Origin: Pseudomonas sichuanensis
GTDB lineage: Bacteria; Pseudomonadota; Gammaproteobacteria; Pseudomonadales; Pseudomonadaceae
Direction: 5' to 3'
DNA: 49,911 bases
Assembly: GCF_003231305.1 (NCBI RefSeq)
Contig: NZ_QKVM01000049.1
Span: 1 to 49,911, forward strand
The notes beneath the pieces are model-generated. The model did no database searches. It had not been told where the DNA came from and saw nothing but the letters and a program-made list of their open reading frames with translations. This document shows positions 8,054 to 15,037 of the stretch, piece by piece. Made by a program: the position numbers and the translations under genes. Each line of letters opens with the position of its first letter. Position 1 is the stretch's first letter.

Positions 8054-8530
8054 ATGAACCAGCTCAAGGCGCTGACCACCTACCTGCTCGACCGCAGGCT
8101 GGTGCCGCCCGAACAGCTGCAAGCCTGGGCCCAGCAGCTGGACCTGCAACTGGCCTGGACGCAAAACGAGCAAGGCCTGCACATGGGCAACCTGCGCTAT
8201 CGCGCCCAGTTCGACTTCACCGGCTTCAGCGACCATCCCGCACGCCTCATGGCACTGGCCGGCAGCTGGCTGGAAGCCCATGACCCGGGGCGGCACCTGT
8301 TCGCTCTGCCGACACCGACGCTCAGCGTCAAGCGCACGCCCGCAGACAACGACCTGTTCGATGTGTCGCTGGCCCTGGAGTTTGTCGAGCCCCTTTACCT
8401 GACCGAGGACAGTGCCGGAGAAATCGAGGTCTTCGGCAAGACCTGGTCCTTCCAGCCACACCCACTGTGGATCGCCGAGCAAGGCGAGGTGGCCCTCGCA
8501 GGCCTGCAACAGAGCAACACCCTCCCCTGA
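8054..8530 (+). CDS. Phage tail completion protein, P2 GpR-like
   Basis: The 158-residue protein resembles P2 GpR, the tail completion protein that caps the head-proximal end of the tail. It shares the FDFTGFSDHPARLMALAGSWLEAHDP pattern, the DLFDVSLALEFVEPLYL strand and a C-terminal tail ending in HPLWIAEQGEVA. A GGAGG at 8042-8046 precedes the ATG. It is the first gene of the co-directional tail cassette. The usual partner GpS is not visible. In a headless particle this protein would cap the tail rather than join a capsid. The assignment rests on pattern similarity only. Confidence 0.75.
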   Translation: MNQLKALTTYLLDRRLVPPEQLQAWAQQLDLQLAWTQNEQGLHMGNLRYRAQFDFTGFSDHPARLMALAGSWLEAHDPGRHLFALPTPTLSVKRTPADNDLFDVSLALEFVEPLYLTEDSAGEIEVFGKTWSFQPHPLWIAEQGEVALAGLQQSNTLP

Positions 8531-8626
8531 CTCGACTTCCTGGGCACCAACGCCCAGGCAGCCAGTGGCCCGCTCATGCAGGCCCTGGCCCCCAACCCTT
8601 CAATCCCCCCGCTAACGAGGCAACCT

Positions 8627-9742
8627 ATGGCACTCGGTAAAATCAGCGTGAACAATCTCAACCTCGGCCAAGGTGCCGTGACCGAGATCGAGCGCTACTT
8701 CCTCTTCATCGGCCCCGCCGCCAAGAACGTCGGCAAGCTGTTGACCCTGAACACCGACAGCGACCTGGACAACGATCTGGGCGCGGCGGACAGCGACCTC
8801 AAAACCCAGCTGATCGCAGCCCGGGCCAACGGCGGCGACCGCTGGGCCTGCCTGGCCGCGCCGATCGGCGCCGAGGGCGACTGGGCTCCCGCCCTGGAAC
8901 ACGCCCAGCAACAAGGCTATTCGGTCGAAGGCATCGTCATCACCAAACCGGTGACCACGGGCCCCGAACTGCTGGCCATGAGCGACGCAGCCGAACAGTT
9001 GGGCGCCCGCTACGGCCGCCGCTCGTTCGTCCTGGCCGCGAGCGCCGGCATCCTGCCGAGCGCGACCTGGTCGGACTACCTCACCGAGCAGAAAGCGATC
9101 ACCAACGGCTTTGCCGCCCCGCGTGTGGCGGTGGTGCCACTGCTGCACGGCAACGACCTGGGCGTGCTGGCCGGGCGCCTGGCCAACGCGGCCTGCAGCA
9201 TCGCCGATACCCCCATGCGCGTCGCCAGCGGCCCGCTCCGTGGCCTGGGCCTGGTGCCCGTCGACAAGGACGGCATCCCCCTGCCCTCGTCGGTGCGCAG
9301 CGAGCTGGACAAGGCGCGCTTCTCCGTCTCCCAGACCTACCCCGACTACGAGGGCGTGTACTGGGGCGACGCCAACCTGCTCGACACCGCCGCCAGCGAC
9401 TTCCAGGTCCTGGAACACCTGCGCCTGGCCGACAAGGCCGCCCGCCAGGTACGCCCGCTGCTGATCCGCCGCATCGGCGATCGCCGCCTGAACAACAGCC
9501 CCGCCAGCATGGCCGCCAACACCAGCGCGCTGATGGCGCCGCTGCGCAGGATGGCCAAGGCGGTGAAGTTCGCCGGCGAAGTGTTCCCGGGCGAGATCCA
9601 GCCACCCCGTGACGGCGACCTGGTCATCGTCTGGAAGAGCAACACCCAGGTGGAAGTGTTCATCCGCATCCGCCCGCACAACTGCCCCAAGGACATCACC
9701 GCGAACATCGCGCTGGACCTTTCCCAGGACAACCAGGAGTAA
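8627..9742 (+). CDS. Contractile tail sheath protein (DUF2586 type)
   Basis: This 371-residue protein sits in the sheath position, directly before the tube gene, and I recognise it as the DUF2586 type found in contractile tails. The sheath surrounds the tube and contracts to drive it through the target envelope. The N-terminus VNNLNLGQGAVTEIERYFLFIG, a central alpha/beta region, and a C-terminal arm ending VEVFIRIRPHNCPKDITANIALD are as expected for strand-exchanging sheath subunits. The start at 8627 follows an ACGAGG at 8615-8620; an in-frame ATG 51 bases earlier lacks a ribosome site. Confidence 0.8.
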   Translation: MALGKISVNNLNLGQGAVTEIERYFLFIGPAAKNVGKLLTLNTDSDLDNDLGAADSDLKTQLIAARANGGDRWACLAAPIGAEGDWAPALEHAQQQGYSVEGIVITKPVTTGPELLAMSDAAEQLGARYGRRSFVLAASAGILPSATWSDYLTEQKAITNGFAAPRVAVVPLLHGNDLGVLAGRLANAACSIADTPMRVASGPLRGLGLVPVDKDGIPLPSSVRSELDKARFSVSQTYPDYEGVYWGDANLLDTAASDFQVLEHLRLADKAARQVRPLLIRRIGDRRLNNSPASMAANTSALMAPLRRMAKAVKFAGEVFPGEIQPPRDGDLVIVWKSNTQVEVFIRIRPHNCPKDITANIALDLSQDNQE

Positions 9743-9745
9743 CCC

Positions 9746-10195
9746 ATGGCCAAGATCAGTGGCTTGAACTTCGACATCAACGTGGGCGACCTGAAGATCC
9801 ACGTTGAGAACGCAAACCTCGAAATCACCGACAACAGCGCCGTGGCCCAGACCAGGGGCGTGCCGGACGGTTGGGTCGCCGGCAACGTGACCGCCAGCGG
9901 CGAGCTGGAAGTGGACACCACCAACTTCAACCTGATCATCGAAGCCGCCGCCAAGGCCGGCAGCTTCCGCCAGCTGGGCACCTTCGACCAGCTGTTCTAC
10001 GCCAAGACCCCTACCGACGAGATCCGCGTGGAGGCCTTCGGCTGCCGCTTCAAGATCTCCAACTTGCTCAACATCGACGCCAAGGGCGGCGAGAAGACCA
10101 AGCACAAGCTGCACTTCGACGTCACCAGCCCGGACTTCATCCACATCAACGGCGTGCCGTACCTGTCCTTCGAAGAGGTCGAGGGCCTGATCTGA
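9746..10195 (+). CDS. Tail tube protein (DUF2597 type)
   Basis: The 149-residue product follows the sheath gene after three bases and matches the DUF2597 type. Size and predominance of beta strands (residues 5-60 and 95-140) fit a tail tube subunit of the Hcp/gp19 fold, which stacks in hexameric rings inside the sheath. No cysteine-rich or catalytic motif is present. Its stop codon overlaps the start of the zinc-finger gene (TGATG). Confidence 0.78.
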   Translation: MAKISGLNFDINVGDLKIHVENANLEITDNSAVAQTRGVPDGWVAGNVTASGELEVDTTNFNLIIEAAAKAGSFRQLGTFDQLFYAKTPTDEIRVEAFGCRFKISNLLNIDAKGGEKTKHKLHFDVTSPDFIHINGVPYLSFEEVEGLI

Positions 10196-10401
10196 TGGTG
10201 TGCCCATTCGACCGCGCCCAGGCCCTGGAGCAGCTCAGGCGCGACCTGGCAATCGCCGCCGCTCGCGGCCGGGGCGCGGCGACTGGGCCGAGCCTCAGCC
10301 ACTGCGTGGACTGCGCCGACCAGATCCCCGAGGCGCGCCGCGCCCTGGGCGGCAAGACCCGCTGCGTCCCCTGCCAGCACCTTCACGAACGCGGCCGCTG
10401 A
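10195..10401 (+). CDS. TraR/DksA-type C4 zinc finger protein
   Basis: This is a 68-residue protein with two cysteine pairs, CVDC near residue 39 and CVPC near residue 59, separated as in the C4 zinc finger of TraR/DksA proteins. It has a short N-terminal helical segment with no extended coiled coil. TraR-like proteins bind the secondary channel of RNA polymerase and can alter ribosomal and stress promoters; P2-like phages carry similar small proteins within their tail operons. Translation starts at the ATG overlapping the tube gene stop. It is the only candidate regulator in the cassette. It lacks enough N-terminal sequence to be certain that it inserts into the polymerase channel. Confidence 0.75.
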   Translation: MVCPFDRAQALEQLRRDLAIAAARGRGAATGPSLSHCVDCADQIPEARRALGGKTRCVPCQHLHERGR

Positions 10402-10452
10402 GCGCCGCCCCCTGCACGTTTGCATCCCCCCTTCCAACGGAGTAACGACACC

Positions 10453-10740
10453 ATGACCCAACGCACCGAAATCACCCTGGAAGTCGGCGACCTGTCCCTG
10501 GACTTCGCCATCGACCCGGCCCTGATGACCAAGTACATCAACGCCCTGACCCCCTCCAACAAGGTCGCACCGGCCAACAACCTGCTGGTCACCGCCGTGA
10601 AAGCCGAACACAAGGAGCAGCTCAAGCCGCTGCTGGCCAACCCGATGACCGTGATCCAGCTGGCCGGCGCGCTGGTCGAGGAATACGCCCCGACCGTCGA
10701 GGTCACCGTAAAAAAGCGCTCGGCCACGCCGAGCGACTGA
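10453..10740 (+). CDS. Tail assembly chaperone (TAC_10 type), short form
   Basis: This 95-residue protein lies between tube and tape measure, the universal place for tail assembly chaperones, and resembles the Phage_TAC_10 family. Chaperones of this kind coat the tape measure protein before the tube polymerises. The start at 10453 follows GGAG at 10439-10442. Near its end, codons GTA AAA AAG create an A AAA AAG slippery heptamer, and a second open frame in the -1 register continues to 10907. The short form ends at TGA 10738-10740 with VKKRSATPSD. Confidence 0.82.
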   Translation: MTQRTEITLEVGDLSLDFAIDPALMTKYINALTPSNKVAPANNLLVTAVKAEHKEQLKPLLANPMTVIQLAGALVEEYAPTVEVTVKKRSATPSD

Positions 10741-10756
10741 CCGAGGACGGCCTCGG
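10699..10756 (+). promoter_or_regulatory. Programmed -1 frameshift signal (dnaX-like)
   Basis: The slippery heptamer A AAA AAG occupies 10710-10716 in the chaperone's zero frame. A Shine-Dalgarno-like GAGG at 10699-10702 lies seven bases upstream. Downstream, a perfect hairpin CCGAGG-ACGG-CCTCGG (10741-10756) and an alternative stem GCCGAG (10728-10733) with CTCGGC (10752-10757) are possible. These are the three elements of the E. coli dnaX -1 frameshift signal. Confidence 0.75.
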
Positions 10757-10907
10757 CCAGCTGCTGGCCCTGGCGGAGCGCTGGCTGCCCGGCGCACCTG
10801 CCACGCCCGAAAACCTGGGCACCGCCAAGTGGCTGGAGGACGAGCACTGGCGACGCATGGAAATCGCCATTGCCAACGGCATCGCACGTGCATTCAACGG
10901 AAGCTGA
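10716..10907 (+). CDS. Tail assembly chaperone -1 frameshift extension
   Basis: This second frame has no usable start codon of its own near its beginning. It is entered by a -1 slip at A AAA AAG (10710-10716). After the slip it encodes 63 residues, from ALGHAERLTEDG to the end IARAFNGS, giving a fusion of about 151 residues. The extension includes a helical stretch (LGQLLALAERWLP) and a tryptophan-rich segment (AKWLEDEHWRRM). It ends six bases before the tape measure ATG. The layout is the same as lambda G/GT and P2 E/E+E', in which the extension contacts the tape measure protein. That the fusion is made here is inference from the signal and the open frame. Confidence 0.72.
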   Translation, partial: ALGHAERLTEDGLGQLLALAERWLPGAPATPENLGTAKWLEDEHWRRMEIAIANGIARAFNGS

Positions 10908-10913
10908 CATCCC

Positions 10914-13022
10914 ATGAGCGCGAACAATGCATCAAGCCGGCTGGATTTCATCCTGTCGCTGACCGACAAGGTCACCGCGCCGCTGGCGAGGATGACCCAA
11001 GGATTCAACAGCCTGACCGAGAAGAGCCAGGCCGCCATCAAGCAGATCACCGATGGCACGCAGAAACTGAAAAGCTCGGCGGGCGGCTTCGGGACCTTCC
11101 TGCAGCCTGCCCTGGAAATGAACCGCGCCCTGGGCGATGTGCGCTCGCTCGGTGTGGCCGACGAGGCCCTGGACGCCCTCAACAACAAGGCCCTGAAGTT
11201 TTCTGTCGCCTATGGCGAGAACGCCAGGGACTTCGTCGCCTCGGCCTACAAGATCGAAGGCGCGATCAAAGGCCTGGCCGGCTCCCAGCTGGCCACTTTC
11301 ACCTACGCCAGCAGCGTGCTGGCCAAGGCCACCAAGGCCGACCAGGGCGTGATGGCCGAGTACGTCGGCACGCTGTACAACCTGCAGAAACAGCAGGCCG
11401 ACGCCATGGGCAAGGGCCAGTGGGTCAAGGTACTGGCCGGGCAGACCGCCCTGGCGGTCCAGCTGTTCCGCACCAGCGGCGCGCAGATCAAAGATGGCTT
11501 CAAGGAAGCCGGTGCACAGGCCACCGCCGCCGGCGTCGACCTGGCCGAGCAGATGGTCGTCATCGGCAGCCTGTCCGGGAGCATGGACGCCAGCGCGGCC
11601 GGCGGGCTGTACAAGGCGTTCTTCGAGAACATCGAGAAAGCCTCGGGCAAGCTCGGCATGACGTTTACCGACACCAATGGCAAGGTCCTGCCGATGCTGG
11701 ACATCCTGGCCAAGCTGCAGGGCAAGTTCGGCGATCTGCGCGGTGCGGCGGCCAACGCCGAGATCACCGAGGCCTTCGGCGGCGAGGCGGCCCGGCTCAT
11801 CGGCACACTGGCCCAGGACACCGACCGCCTGAAGAACGGCATCGACCAGCTGGGCCAGGTCCGTGGCCTGGAACAGGCAGAGAAAATGGCCCAGGCCATG
11901 GTCGACCCCTGGCAACAGTTCACAACCGCAGTCACCGCGCTGCGCATCGCCTTCGGCCAGGCGTTGATTCCCATCCTGCAACCCTTGATGGCACGCCTGG
12001 TCGAGATCGGCCAGACCCTGGTCCGCTGGATCAAGCTGTTCCCCAACATCACCCGCGTGATCGCCATCGCCACCCTGGCGGTCCTTGGCATCAGCGCCGC
12101 ACTGACCGCCCTGACGGTGCTGGTCGCAGCCGCCAGGATCGCCATGACCGGCTTGAACCTGATCTGGGCGCTGCTCACCTGGACCGGGTGGAAAAGCATC
12201 ACGATGTTCATTGCCCACTCCATCCAATGCGTGCTTCTGGTCGCCCGGGTACTGCTGATGGTGACCGCCCTGGGCATCGCGCGCCTGGCCATGCTCGCCT
12301 GGCAGGGCGCCATCTGGCTGGTGAACGCCGCAATGATGGCCAACCCCGTTGGCCTGATCATCGCCGGCATCGTCGCCCTGGTCGCCACGGTCGTGCTGGT
12401 GATCGCCTATTGGGATGAACTCAAGGCCGCACTCATGGACAGCGCCGCCTTCCAGTGGATCAGCGGGCAACTGCAAGCGCTGGGCGACTGGTTCGACAAG
12501 ATGGGTGGCTGGACCGGCATGGCCACGGCCGCCTGGGACGGCATCGTCGCCATCGTTCGGCGTTCGATCAACGAGGTGATCGAATGGCTGAACAAGATCC
12601 CGGGGGTGAACATCCAGACGCGTTTCGCCGAACCGTCGCAAGCACCCAAGGTGCCTGAGCTTCCCGGCCCGACCGTGCCCATCGGCGTGCTGCCCATGAC
12701 CACCACGCCCTCGCCCCTCAAGACCCTGATGCAGGTGCCATCGCCGGCACCGCTGATGCCCTCGCCGGCCGCGCTCGCCGCACCGGCGCCGAGCGTTGCG
12801 ACCGAACAGCTCGAGCAGCAGCGCCAGCGCCTGGCCCAGACCGCACTCAACCTCTCGCCGGCCAACCCGACGAGCGTTCCCCAGGGAGGCCTGATGACCC
12901 AGATCCAGAACACCACCCAGACCCAGGATCGTCGCCTGCACGTCGAGAAGGTCGAGATCAACACCAGCAAAGCCATGAACCCGCTGGAGCTCGAGCAAAT
13001 GATGGAAATGGCGGTGGCCTGA
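10914..13022 (+). CDS. Phage tail tape measure protein
   Basis: The 702-residue protein is the tail length ruler. It has a conserved PhageMin_Tail-type region (about residues 80-300, with KFSVAYGENARDFVASAYKIEG), long hydrophobic segments near residues 380-420 and 430-500 that could form membrane-spanning or pore-forming helices after release, and a proline-rich C-terminal region (about 580-640). By the usual rule of roughly 1.5 angstrom per residue, the tail would be about 100 nm long; this is an estimate. It starts just after the chaperone extension and its stop overlaps the next start. Confidence 0.9.
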   Translation: MSANNASSRLDFILSLTDKVTAPLARMTQGFNSLTEKSQAAIKQITDGTQKLKSSAGGFGTFLQPALEMNRALGDVRSLGVADEALDALNNKALKFSVAYGENARDFVASAYKIEGAIKGLAGSQLATFTYASSVLAKATKADQGVMAEYVGTLYNLQKQQADAMGKGQWVKVLAGQTALAVQLFRTSGAQIKDGFKEAGAQATAAGVDLAEQMVVIGSLSGSMDASAAGGLYKAFFENIEKASGKLGMTFTDTNGKVLPMLDILAKLQGKFGDLRGAAANAEITEAFGGEAARLIGTLAQDTDRLKNGIDQLGQVRGLEQAEKMAQAMVDPWQQFTTAVTALRIAFGQALIPILQPLMARLVEIGQTLVRWIKLFPNITRVIAIATLAVLGISAALTALTVLVAAARIAMTGLNLIWALLTWTGWKSITMFIAHSIQCVLLVARVLLMVTALGIARLAMLAWQGAIWLVNAAMMANPVGLIIAGIVALVATVVLVIAYWDELKAALMDSAAFQWISGQLQALGDWFDKMGGWTGMATAAWDGIVAIVRRSINEVIEWLNKIPGVNIQTRFAEPSQAPKVPELPGPTVPIGVLPMTTTPSPLKTLMQVPSPAPLMPSPAALAAPAPSVATEQLEQQRQRLAQTALNLSPANPTSVPQGGLMTQIQNTTQTQDRRLHVEKVEINTSKAMNPLELEQMMEMAVA

Positions 13023-13339
13023 TGAGCGACTACATCGACCTGCTGATCCACGACAACGACCTGGTCCTGGACCCCTCCCACCAACCGCTGCTGATCGAAG
13101 ACCGGGCCAGCATCGCCCAGGACATCGCCCACATGATTCGCGACAGCGGCCTGCTGGTGAACCTGGTGGCCGAGCGCAGCCGCCAACGCCAGGCCGACTG
13201 CATCCTGCAGCTGGAGCTGCTGGTGGAGGACGACGAACGCCTGCTGCCCGGTACCGCCCGCGTCCTGGCAGAGCGCCCGGGCCGCTACCTGGTCACGGCG
13301 AAAACCCTGAAATTCGGTGATATCGAGGTATACCTGTGA
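13022..13339 (+). CDS. Baseplate wedge-like protein (DUF2590 type)
   Basis: The 105-residue product fits the DUF2590 type and occupies the place of the P2 GpW/T4 gp25 wedge protein, immediately before the GpJ homologue. Its N-terminus has the pattern DLLIHDNDLVLDPSHQPLLIEDRASIAQDIAHMIRDSG, similar in layout to the gp25-like family, in which a strand-turn-helix segment docks on the sheath. The start overlaps the tape measure stop by one base and its own stop overlaps the next start, implying coupled translation. Confidence 0.68.
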   Translation: MSDYIDLLIHDNDLVLDPSHQPLLIEDRASIAQDIAHMIRDSGLLVNLVAERSRQRQADCILQLELLVEDDERLLPGTARVLAERPGRYLVTAKTLKFGDIEVYL

Positions 13340-14508
13340 GCGACTTGGACTTTCGCAAAGTGCTGGCCGACGCCGGCATTCCCACCACCGAGGCGGCCCT
13401 GCACAAGGCCTGGGAGGCCGAAGTGGCCGCCCAGGGCAGCAAGCTCAGCAACACCAGCGCCTACTCGCCGTTCTGGCGCGTGGTGACGGCGCTGGTGACC
13501 AAGCCGGTGCTCTGGCTGCTCGGTTTCATCAGCGACACCGTGCTGCCCAACTTCTTCGTCAAGACCGCCAGCGGCGCCTGGCTGGACAGCCTGGCCTGGG
13601 CGGTGAACGTTGAGCGCAAAGGGGCGACCAAGGCCCAGGGCCTGCTGTTGTTCACCCGTGAGAACAGCGCCGGCGAGCTGCTGATGCGCGCCGGCGTGGT
13701 GGTGCAGTCCGCCGCGATCAACGGGCACGTCTACCAGCTGGTGACCACCGAGGATGCGCTGTTCCCCGACGGCCGCCTGCAACTGTCAGTCAAGGTCCAG
13801 GCGCAACAAGTCGGCAGCGGCTACAACCTGGCGCCCGGGTACTACGCCATCCTGCCCGAGCCGGTCACCGGGATCGTCCAGGTCGTCAACACAGACGGCT
13901 GGATGAGTGCTCCCGGCGCCGACCCCGAGCCGGACGAGCAACTGCGCCTGCGCACCCGCAACCAGTTCAGCGCCGTCAACCAGTGGCACACCGACGCGGT
14001 CTATCGCGCCATGATCGCCGCCTTCCCGGGCGTGCGCCCCGACGGCGTGTATTTCCGTCATGACGCCCCGCGCGGCCCGGGCAGTGCCAACGCCTATGTG
14101 CTGTTCGACGCCGACGTGCCGGCCGAGTCTTACTTGCAGCAGATCAACGCCCACGTGCGCGACGAAGGCAACCACGGCCACGGCGACGACCTCATGGTGA
14201 TGGTCATGCCCGAGACGCGCCACGACATCGCGCTGACGGTCTGGCCGCAGGCGAACCTGACGGCCCAGCGGCGCGAAGCGCTGCAGCAGGGGATCACCCA
14301 GTTCATCCGCGCGGCGTTTCGCGAAAGCACCCTGAGCGACTACCGCCCGACATTGACCCTTCCGCAGTCGCGGTTCTCCTTCAGCCGCCTGGCCGAGGAG
14401 CTGCACCAGACGTTCGCCGACATCCAGTCGCTGCACTTCGGCAACGACGACATCGTCTCGCAGCTGAGCATCGCCCGCATCGCCGAACTGAAGGTGGACC
14501 TGGTATGA
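13336..14508 (+). CDS. Baseplate J/gp47-family wedge protein
   Basis: The 390-residue protein belongs to the Baseplate_J (GpJ/gp47) family, which forms the baseplate periphery that links the hub to the fibres. Recognisable parts include AGVVVQSAAINGHVYQLVTTED (near 120-140), GSGYNLAPGYYAIL (near 155) and the conserved GADPEPDEQLRLRTRNQF (near 193). The start overlaps the preceding gene by four bases (ATAC...GTGAGC) and is GTG. The stop overlaps the next start by four bases. Confidence 0.88.
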   Translation: MSDLDFRKVLADAGIPTTEAALHKAWEAEVAAQGSKLSNTSAYSPFWRVVTALVTKPVLWLLGFISDTVLPNFFVKTASGAWLDSLAWAVNVERKGATKAQGLLLFTRENSAGELLMRAGVVVQSAAINGHVYQLVTTEDALFPDGRLQLSVKVQAQQVGSGYNLAPGYYAILPEPVTGIVQVVNTDGWMSAPGADPEPDEQLRLRTRNQFSAVNQWHTDAVYRAMIAAFPGVRPDGVYFRHDAPRGPGSANAYVLFDADVPAESYLQQINAHVRDEGNHGHGDDLMVMVMPETRHDIALTVWPQANLTAQRREALQQGITQFIRAAFRESTLSDYRPTLTLPQSRFSFSRLAEELHQTFADIQSLHFGNDDIVSQLSIARIAELKVDLV

Positions 14509-15029
14509 GCCCGTTGAAACTGCCGTTCTGGCTCGCCGGAACCGAGCTGACCAAGCTCAAGGACGCCGCACAGGCCTGGTGGGCCAGGGTGACCGAATGG
14601 CTGCGCTGGCCATTGCAGCAGATGGACGCCCAGACCTGCCACCTCACCGTCCTCGACCTGCTCGCCTGGCAGCGGGACATCACCCGCTTCAAGGACGAGC
14701 CGGAAAGCCTGTACCGCCTGCGGGTGAAGTTCGCCTTCGTCAATGCCGTCGACGCCGGCAGCACCGCCGGCCTCAAGCGCATCCTGCAGCGCCTTGGCGT
14801 GGGCTACATCGAGATCGACGAGCGCATGCCGGACCGCGACTGGGACGTCGTCCTGTTGCGCCTCTCCGATTCGCAACTGTCGGAGAACCCCGAGCTTCTG
14901 CGCGTGCTGGTCCAGCAATACGGCCGCACCTGCCGCCGCTACGACTTCGTGTCGATCACCCCTGTTTCGCTGCGCATCGGCGCAGTTCATTTCAACGACG
15001 ACCAGCAGACGCTGGTCGCCAGCCTGTAG
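14505..15029 (+). CDS. Tail protein I family (P2 GpI-like)
   Basis: The 174-residue product matches the phage tail protein I family, which sits between the baseplate wedge and the fibre. The N-terminal part has the helical segment LDLLAWQRDITRFKDEPESLYRLRVKFAF near residues 45-75, typical for GpI. The gene overlaps the GpJ homologue by an ATGA and its TAG stop lies within the AGGAG ribosome binding site of the fibre gene. Confidence 0.85.
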   Translation: MSPLKLPFWLAGTELTKLKDAAQAWWARVTEWLRWPLQQMDAQTCHLTVLDLLAWQRDITRFKDEPESLYRLRVKFAFVNAVDAGSTAGLKRILQRLGVGYIEIDERMPDRDWDVVLLRLSDSQLSENPELLRVLVQQYGRTCRRYDFVSITPVSLRIGAVHFNDDQQTLVASL

Positions 15030-15037
15030 GAGCCAGC

